A stretch of 64,000 bases of DNA, taken from assembly GCA_017525915.1 (NCBI GenBank), contig JAFXSC010000020.1, positions 1 through 64,000 on the forward strand, written 5' to 3'. The position numbers and the translations under genes were made by a program. Below, in pieces: positions 58,802 through 64,000 of this stretch. A model generated the notes under the pieces. That model worked only from the letters and a program-made list of their open reading frames with translations. It was not told the origin of the DNA and made no database searches. How positions within the stretch are numbered: position 1 is the stretch's first letter; each line of letters opens with the position of its first letter. This stretch comes from Ruminococcus sp. (GTDB taxonomy: Bacteria; Bacillota; Clostridia; Oscillospirales; Ruminococcaceae).

Positions 58802-59593
58802 ATGAGAAAAGAAATTGACAGGATAGCAATTGGCTCAGTCGATATCTATATGCAGGAATTCACAGGCACTAAGGTCTCGGATATCCCTGCCGACAATGCT
58901 ATCGAAACAGAAGCTAACCATATCGGAAGGACCAAGGACGGCGGTGAGATAACTTATACCACGACCTATTACAACGTCAAATCCGATGACGGTAAGGCCG
59001 CAAGGAACGAGCTTACCGATGACGGTGCGACCGTTTCCTTCGGACTTATCACATGGAACGGCGATACCATTACCAAGCTCGTCCCGACAGCATCGACAAC
59101 TCTTTCCGACGGTAAGCGCCGCACTCTTATCGGTGGTGTTGCAAATAAGAACGACAAGGTATACCTCATACGCGCAGTCCATAAGGACGGTGTTAAGGGC
59201 GATGTCCGCTATACATTCATCGGAAAGAATGTCAACGGCTTTGCGGCTGCATACAAACCCGGTCAGGAGACCACTATAACACCTAACATCACGGCAGAGC
59301 CTTTTGATGACGGAAGGCTCATCGTTCTCGATGAGGAAAATGCAGTCGGTATATCTCTCAGTGCTCACAGCATTACAGTAGCGGCAGGCTCAACAGCTTC
59401 GCTCTCGGCGGTAACAGCTCCCACAGGTCAGACGGTCACATGGGCTTCCGCTGATACCTCAAATGCTACCGTTAGCAGCGGTACCGTAACAGGCGTAGCA
59501 GCCGGCACAGCTACGATAACAGCCTCGATAACTGTCAGCGGTACGACCTATACCGATTCGTGTACGGTAACAGTAACAGGAGCCGGTGCCTGA
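58802..59593 (+). CDS. Major tail protein with C-terminal Ig-like (Big_2) domain
   Basis: The 263-residue tube protein has IAIGSVDIYMQEF near its start, VYLIRAVHKDGVKGDVRYTF and a core ending near residue 180. Residues about 183-260 are a bacterial Ig-like domain (GSTASLSAVTAPTGQTVTWA, NATVSSGTVTGVAAGTATIT). Ig-like decorations on the tube may bind surface sugars. ATGA links it to the next gene. Confidence 0.88.
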   Translation: MRKEIDRIAIGSVDIYMQEFTGTKVSDIPADNAIETEANHIGRTKDGGEITYTTTYYNVKSDDGKAARNELTDDGATVSFGLITWNGDTITKLVPTASTTLSDGKRRTLIGGVANKNDKVYLIRAVHKDGVKGDVRYTFIGKNVNGFAAAYKPGQETTITPNITAEPFDDGRLIVLDEENAVGISLSAHSITVAAGSTASLSAVTAPTGQTVTWASADTSNATVSSGTVTGVAAGTATITASITVSGTTYTDSCTVTVTGAGA

Positions 59594-59763
59594 TGTACAG
59601 GGTAATAGTTTACTTCGAGGACTTGCAGGACAAGAGCCGTCCGTACAATGCCGGAGACGTCTATCCGCGCAAAGGACTGAGACCGTCTGCCGAACGCATT
59701 GAGGAGCTTGCTACGGACAAGAATATCCGCGGCATACCTCTGATAAGAAAAGAAGATGAATGA
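59593..59763 (+). CDS. Small tail-region protein
   Basis: The 56-residue protein (YRVIVYFEDLQDKSRPYNAG; PSAERIEELATDKNIRGIPL) is a common small gene after the tail tube protein in Firmicute phages; function unknown. It starts inside the last codon of the tube gene. Confidence 0.7.
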   Translation: MYRVIVYFEDLQDKSRPYNAGDVYPRKGLRPSAERIEELATDKNIRGIPLIRKEDE

Positions 59764-59791
59764 TAAAGGCGGGCTTCGGTCCGCCTTTTTT
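59764..59791 (+). terminator. Terminator after the tail tube genes
   Basis: AAAGGCGG pairs with CCGCCTTT around a GCTTCGGT loop, followed by TTTT. A strong intrinsic terminator. Confidence 0.88.
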
Positions 59792-59809
59792 CACAACAGG
59801 AGAATGATT

Positions 59810-60076
59810 ATGAGAAGATTTGTTTTTAAGCTCGATAACGGCACGGTGCTCAATATAAAGCCGCCTACGCTCCGGATGTACTACAAGGAGCTCCGCTGTG
59901 CTTCAACAGACCCGCAGCTGTTCAATGCTGTTGCTGATATTTGCGGCAGGAACGATGAAGGTATAGCAGTCAATGAGGAATATGTCATCGACAATTTCAC
60001 TGTTGACGACCTCAGGCGCTTCGTGAAGGAACTCACATCGTGGATCGAAGGTGAAAGAGCTTCTGACCCAAACTGA
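59810..60076 (+). CDS. Tail assembly chaperone gpG
   Basis: The 88-residue protein (RRFVFKLDNGTVLNIKPPTL; FNAVADICGRNDEGIAVNEE; FTVDDLRRFVKELTSWIEGE) is the G part of a G/GT pair. It stops at 60074-60076, right after a slippery heptamer. Position between tube and tape measure genes supports this. Confidence 0.85.
   Translation: MRRFVFKLDNGTVLNIKPPTLRMYYKELRCASTDPQLFNAVADICGRNDEGIAVNEEYVIDNFTVDDLRRFVKELTSWIEGERASDPN
60067..60073 (+). other. Programmed -1 frameshift site CCCAAAC
   Basis: The heptamer reads C-CCA-AAC in the gpG frame, directly followed by the gpG stop TGA. Slipping back one base gives CCC-AAA-CTG and continues into an open frame through to 60360. A hairpin (GCCTTAT 60081-60087 with ATAAGGC 60107-60113, plus TCCG/CGGA inside) starts 7 bases downstream, the normal stimulator spacing. 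Confidence 0.92.
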
Positions 60077-60360
60077 GAACGCCTTATTATCCGAAGGCTT
60101 CGGACGATAAGGCTTATTATGAGAACTGCACAGGCGATATGAAGATAGTCGGAGATTATACCCGGCTTGATTTTATTCAGATATGGCTGCTTGAAGTATT
60201 TGACTACTGGGGATATCTCCATGATGCGGTCGTCTGGAACTGCGGAAGAACGCCCGAAGGCAGAGAATACCTTGAAACGGCTTACAACCACAGTCAGACC
60301 GAGCCTGACAGAGCAAGACTGAGAATAAAGTGCGGAGGCGGTGAACATGGCAAGCAATAA
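60067..60360 (+). CDS. Tail assembly chaperone T domain (gpGT frameshift product)
   Basis: This frame has no start codon of its own near its beginning; an internal ATG is at 60139 but has no good ribosome site. Read after the slip it gives PKLRTPYYPKASDDKAYYEN and continues to LRIKCGGGEHGKQ, so the fusion covers 59810-60360, about 183 residues. gpG and gpGT in a set ratio wrap the tape measure before tube assembly. It overlaps the tape measure start. Confidence 0.82.
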   Translation, partial: PKLRTPYYPKASDDKAYYENCTGDMKIVGDYTRLDFIQIWLLEVFDYWGYLHDAVVWNCGRTPEGREYLETAYNHSQTEPDRARLRIKCGGGEHGKQ

Positions 60361-63300
60361 GATCAAGGGACTTACGATAAAATTAGGTGCCGATTATCAG
60401 GGACTTGATACTGCACTGAAAAGCGTCGAGAGCGGCAGCAGAAAAGCGGCTTCCGAGATAAAGGAGATAGACCGTGCGCTTAAAACTGCCGGTGACTCCT
60501 CTGAGCTATGGACGCAGAAACAGAAGCTCCTCACAACTGCTCTCGAAGAAAGTCAAAAGAAGCTGAAGCTTCTTGAAGATGCTCAGGAAGATGTCAACAA
60601 GCAGTTCAGTGAAAAACGCATCGACGAAGAACAGTACCGTGCTTTTAAGCGTGAAGTTGAATATGCTAAGGCAGCCGTGGATAAATATGCCTCCGAGCTG
60701 AGCAAGGCTGACGAAAAAGTCAGGGAGTTCGGCGGAGACTCCAAGGATACAGCCAAAGATGTTGATGATCTTGGTGACAAGACCGAGGACGCCGGCAAGC
60801 AGGCAGACAGCGCAGCCAAAGGCGGCTTTACTGTTCTGAAAGGAGCTCTTGCCGATCTTGCTGCCGATGGAATAAGGAAGGCGGCAGGCGAGCTGAAGGA
60901 TTTCACAGGAGATATTATCCGTACCGGAATGGACTATGAAGCTTCAATGTCCAGTGTTGCGGCTATTTCCGGTGCGACATCCGCTGAAATGGACAAGCTC
61001 TCGGCAAAGGCTGAGGAAATGGGTGCGACGACCAAGTTCACAGCGACAGAGTCGGCGGATGCTTTCGGATATATGGCTCTTGCAGGCTGGAAAGTCGAAG
61101 ATATGCTCAGCGGTATCGACGGCGTTCTGAACCTCGCAGCGGCTTCAAATATGGACCTTGCAAATGCGTCGGATATCGTTACAGACTACCTCACGGCATT
61201 CGGGCTGTCAGCGAAGGATTCAGGGCATTTTGTCGATATAATGACGTATGCTATGGCGAATTCCAACACTACCGCAGAGCTTCTCGGCGAGGCGTACAAG
61301 AGCTGTGCTGCGACGGCGGCTTCTATGGGCTATTCCGTTGAGGAGACTACTGCCGTACTCATGACTATGGCAAATGCCGGAATCAAGGGCGGCGAAGCGG
61401 GGACGGCTCTCAATGCTGTAATGACGCGCCTTGCTACCGACACCAAGGGCTGTGCAAGTGAGCTTAGCAAATACGGAGTACAGGTATACGATTCTAAGGG
61501 CGAGATGCAGTCCCTCACAAGCATACTCGAAGGGACTTCTGCCGTCTGGGAACAGCTCACCGATCAGGAGCAGGCTAACCTTGCGAAAACCCTTGCAGGC
61601 ACGAGCCATTATTCAGCTTTGCAGACCATAATGAACGGTCTTTCCGATTCGGCAAAAGCGAGCGGTATGTCCTTCGGCGACTACTCGAAAGCCCTTGAGG
61701 ACTGTGACGGTGCAGCAAGTGATATGTCTCATACGATGATGGACAATCTGCAAGGCGATATGACGCTCCTCAGCTCTGCTGTTGACGGAATGAAGCTTTC
61801 ACTCTCGAAGGAACTCAATCCGGAGATCAGGAAGGGTGTTCAGTACCTAACAAAGAATATCCCGGCTATCGAGAGAATACTTTCAAAGTTCTTCAACGGC
61901 GTTATATCAGCGGTAAAGACCGTTGCGAAGTGGATACCGGACATCATCAGCGCTGTGCAGAGGTTCAAGCCCGTGATAATCGGAACTTTATCTGCAATAG
62001 CAGCGTATAAGGTGCTCGATAAGATATCCAAGGGTATTGAGCTTGTCGGCAAGCTCAACACTACCATGAGCCTTAGTCCGTTGGGTGCCGTGGCAATTGG
62101 TGTCGGAGCTCTTGCAACGGCTTTCACGCTGCTTAACAGCAGTCAGAAGGATTCGGTGACAATTGCCGATCAGGTTGCAGAAAAGTATAAAAAGGAGCAG
62201 GCGGCGGTTAATGACCTCCGTTCTTCAATGGGAAATCTGAGCGATTCGTTCTATTCCTCCGCAGCACAGGCAGACGCTGAGACAAAGCGTGTTGAGGACT
62301 TATGGAAGGAGCTTGACAAACTGACAGATTCGACCGGAAGGGTCAGCGATGCCGACAAGAAGCGTGCTGAATATATCCTCGGTGAGCTCAATGAAGCCCT
62401 CGGAACTGAGTACACCATGACCGGCAATCAGATAGACCAGTATAAGGAAATGGAGAGCGAGATTGACACTCTTATCGCTAAGAAGCGTGCGGCGGCGTAC
62501 CTCGACGCCTATTCGGCTCAGTCCGCTGAATATGCAAAAAATCAGGCAGAAGCGCTTGCAAGCTATCAGACAGCTTATGCGAACTATAACAGAGCAGATG
62601 CACAAATGGTGACTTCTGCTGAGAAAATAACTAAAAATCTTGCTTCTAACGGTATTTATATTGACCCAAGCGAGATGCGTAATGGTATACCGGCTGAGTA
62701 CAGAAAGCTTATTGAGGAAAATAAAAAGTATGACGGAATACTTACTAAAAATCTGCTGGAATATGATGCAGCTTGGGAAGAGCGCCAGAAGAACAACACT
62801 CTTATGCGTCAGAGCAAAGAAGTATATGATAAGTCGCTTGATTACCGTACAAGGCTTGACAATGCTGAAAAAGCATATTCTGCCGGAGATTACAAGAGCG
62901 TTGAAAGCATACTCTATGACCCTGTCGATGCAGACAAATATACGCTGAAATATGAATCGGACATTGAGAAGCGTGAGGAGGCATTCAATAACCTTCTCGA
63001 TAAATCACAGGGCAGCTTCAAGCTTGCTATCGACAGCAATTCTCAGTATGCCGTTGACGAAGCTCTGGAAGCACTTGCTGAGACATTTGACGCCGGATCT
63101 CTTACCGGTCAGGAGCTCGGTGAGGTGTTCGCACAGAAGTTCGGCTCTCAGGTGCAGGAAATGGTCGATAAGGGCTTTGATATCTCAAAGCTCTCCGCAT
63201 GGGCTAAAAGCAGCGGAATAAAGGTCGGAGATGTATTCAAGGGCGATTTTGGCAAAGTAATTCAGTCACAGATAGACAAAGGCTATGATACGACTGCACT

Positions 63301-63994
63301 CATGGAATGGGCAAGAAATTCGGGCATGAAGATGACAGATGTCTTCGGCGAGACCGTGGATTTCAAAAAGGTCATAACCGACCAGATCGAGGGCGGATAC
63401 GATATCAGGGGACTGCTTGTATGGGCTGAGGAGTCAGGCTTCAAGGTCGGAAATGAATACGATAAGGAGTTCATGAAGCAGGTGCAGGCAGCACTCGATA
63501 ATTTCGATCCCAAGACCGCAAAACTCGTCGAATGGGCTGAAAAGCAGGGCATTTCTCTTGGTGAGATATTCGGCGAAAATTTTAAGAATTCTTCTGCTTA
63601 TAACCGTTTCCTTTATGATACGAATAATCTTGTTATCATGGGCATCAACAGTGCCGGCGACTATCAAAGATGGAAAAACGGAGAGATAAGTTTTGACAGC
63701 ATTGGCAAGCCTGTCGCCAAGAACGCCGCAGGCGGCTATATCGGAGCAGGTAAAAAAGCTGTTGTGGCTGAGGCGGGCCCGGAGCTCCTCGAAGTCATGA
63801 ACGGCGGTATCAAGGTCACACCGCTCAGCCGGGATGCTTCCAACAGATACGCCGGAGATACAGGCAGTGTAACGAATTATTACCAGACCTTCAATGTCAC
63901 CGCAAATATCAGCAATGATTATGACGTAAGGAAACTCTCCGAGAAGCTCAGTGTGCTTTCAAGGAGCAACAGTTTCGGAAAGGGGCTTGCATGA
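60347..63994 (+). CDS. Tail tape measure protein
   Basis: The protein of about 1215 residues has a helical start (KIKGLTIKLGADYQGLDTAL), a phage-tail TP901 core (FTGDIIRTGMDYEASMSSVA; MGATTKFTATESADAFGYMA), hydrophobic stretches around residues 535-600, and the usual ending AAGGYIGAGKKAVVAEAGPE. It sets tail length and may form the DNA channel. ATG 60347 is 6 bases from GGAGGCGG. Residues about 870-1090 contain short repeats of the form WA-x-x-SG-x-K-x-(G/T)DVF. Confidence 0.93.
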   Translation: MASNKIKGLTIKLGADYQGLDTALKSVESGSRKAASEIKEIDRALKTAGDSSELWTQKQKLLTTALEESQKKLKLLEDAQEDVNKQFSEKRIDEEQYRAFKREVEYAKAAVDKYASELSKADEKVREFGGDSKDTAKDVDDLGDKTEDAGKQADSAAKGGFTVLKGALADLAADGIRKAAGELKDFTGDIIRTGMDYEASMSSVAAISGATSAEMDKLSAKAEEMGATTKFTATESADAFGYMALAGWKVEDMLSGIDGVLNLAAASNMDLANASDIVTDYLTAFGLSAKDSGHFVDIMTYAMANSNTTAELLGEAYKSCAATAASMGYSVEETTAVLMTMANAGIKGGEAGTALNAVMTRLATDTKGCASELSKYGVQVYDSKGEMQSLTSILEGTSAVWEQLTDQEQANLAKTLAGTSHYSALQTIMNGLSDSAKASGMSFGDYSKALEDCDGAASDMSHTMMDNLQGDMTLLSSAVDGMKLSLSKELNPEIRKGVQYLTKNIPAIERILSKFFNGVISAVKTVAKWIPDIISAVQRFKPVIIGTLSAIAAYKVLDKISKGIELVGKLNTTMSLSPLGAVAIGVGALATAFTLLNSSQKDSVTIADQVAEKYKKEQAAVNDLRSSMGNLSDSFYSSAAQADAETKRVEDLWKELDKLTDSTGRVSDADKKRAEYILGELNEALGTEYTMTGNQIDQYKEMESEIDTLIAKKRAAAYLDAYSAQSAEYAKNQAEALASYQTAYANYNRADAQMVTSAEKITKNLASNGIYIDPSEMRNGIPAEYRKLIEENKKYDGILTKNLLEYDAAWEERQKNNTLMRQSKEVYDKSLDYRTRLDNAEKAYSAGDYKSVESILYDPVDADKYTLKYESDIEKREEAFNNLLDKSQGSFKLAIDSNSQYAVDEALEALAETFDAGSLTGQELGEVFAQKFGSQVQEMVDKGFDISKLSAWAKSSGIKVGDVFKGDFGKVIQSQIDKGYDTTALMEWARNSGMKMTDVFGETVDFKKVITDQIEGGYDIRGLLVWAEESGFKVGNEYDKEFMKQVQAALDNFDPKTAKLVEWAEKQGISLGEIFGENFKNSSAYNRFLYDTNNLVIMGINSAGDYQRWKNGEISFDSIGKPVAKNAAGGYIGAGKKAVVAEAGPELLEVMNGGIKVTPLSRDASNRYAGDTGSVTNYYQTFNVTANISNDYDVRKLSEKLSVLSRSNSFGKGLA

Positions 63995-64000
63995 GTTATT
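63991..64000 (+). CDS. Start of the next tail gene (cut by window edge)
   Basis: ATG 63991 overlaps the tape measure stop as ATGA and has GGAAAGGGG upstream. Only three codons (Met-Ser-Tyr) are visible. By position it should be the distal tail protein. Confidence 0.5.

Noticed and set aside
1-64000. CRISPR array
   Set aside because: No regularly spaced direct repeats with unique spacers; the only dense repeat is coding poly-Thr.

Overview
The window looks like chromosome of a spore-forming-lineage Clostridium relative, most likely Ruminococcus or a close member of the Oscillospiraceae. The reasons are a spoIIR gene, a piece of a spore-coat cotJC gene, the order infC-rpmI-rplT and rnc-radical SAM-smc-ftsY, balanced base composition, and a surface protein with a long poly-threonine linker. 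The genus is an inference from style and gene order, not from a search.

Positions 1-34737 are core chromosome. A large secreted surface protein runs off the left edge on the minus strand. To its right comes a dense plus-strand housekeeping run: spoIIR; infC-rpmI-rplT behind a promoter and an attenuator-like leader; an rRNA methyltransferase, dprA, topA, trmFO, plsX, rnc, a radical SAM enzyme, smc and ftsY (with an odd acidic C-terminal tail). Then follow the nucleotide-pool and ribosome-maturation genes (rdgB-like, yhbY, nadD, yqeK, LCP protein, rsfS), leuS, rpsU, yqeG, aroQ, an Xaa-Pro peptidase and efp. A glutamine synthetase homologue that has lost three of six metal ligands is followed by an ANTAR response regulator and a candidate small RNA. 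nadE and a hexapeptide transferase lie on the minus strand, followed by an SGNH lipoprotein and a GNAT gene.

Positions 34808-38207 are a recombination hot spot. Two large serine recombinases point toward each other, and the 168 bases between their stop codons hold a fragment of about 36 codons that is clearly cotJC, the spore-coat manganese catalase. The cotJC match stops just before the end of the second recombinase, so this junction is the likely left attachment site of the prophage. That makes it a candidate for a sporulation gene interrupted by a phage, as sigK is by skin.

Positions 36687-64000 are the left part of a temperate siphovirus prophage with an HK97-type capsid; its right end is outside the window. 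In order it holds: the serine integrase; a repressor and Cro switch whose operators sit inside the -35/-10 spacers of two strong promoters; small early genes; PcfK/PcfJ-like proteins; a DNA-binding coiled-coil protein; a MazG-like protein; small zinc-binding proteins; a Lar-like antirestriction protein; an HUH replication protein and a VRR-NUC nuclease; two late-regulator-like proteins; a tRNA-Met; HNH endonuclease; terminase small and large subunits; portal (with a foreign-looking C-terminal extension), protease, major capsid, connectors, major tail protein, gpG/gpGT with a textbook -1 slippery site, and the tape measure protein. Hairpin terminators punctuate the structural genes, and one 18-bp palindrome recurs at four intergenic places. 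Two genes, infC and the large terminase, appear to start at AUU.
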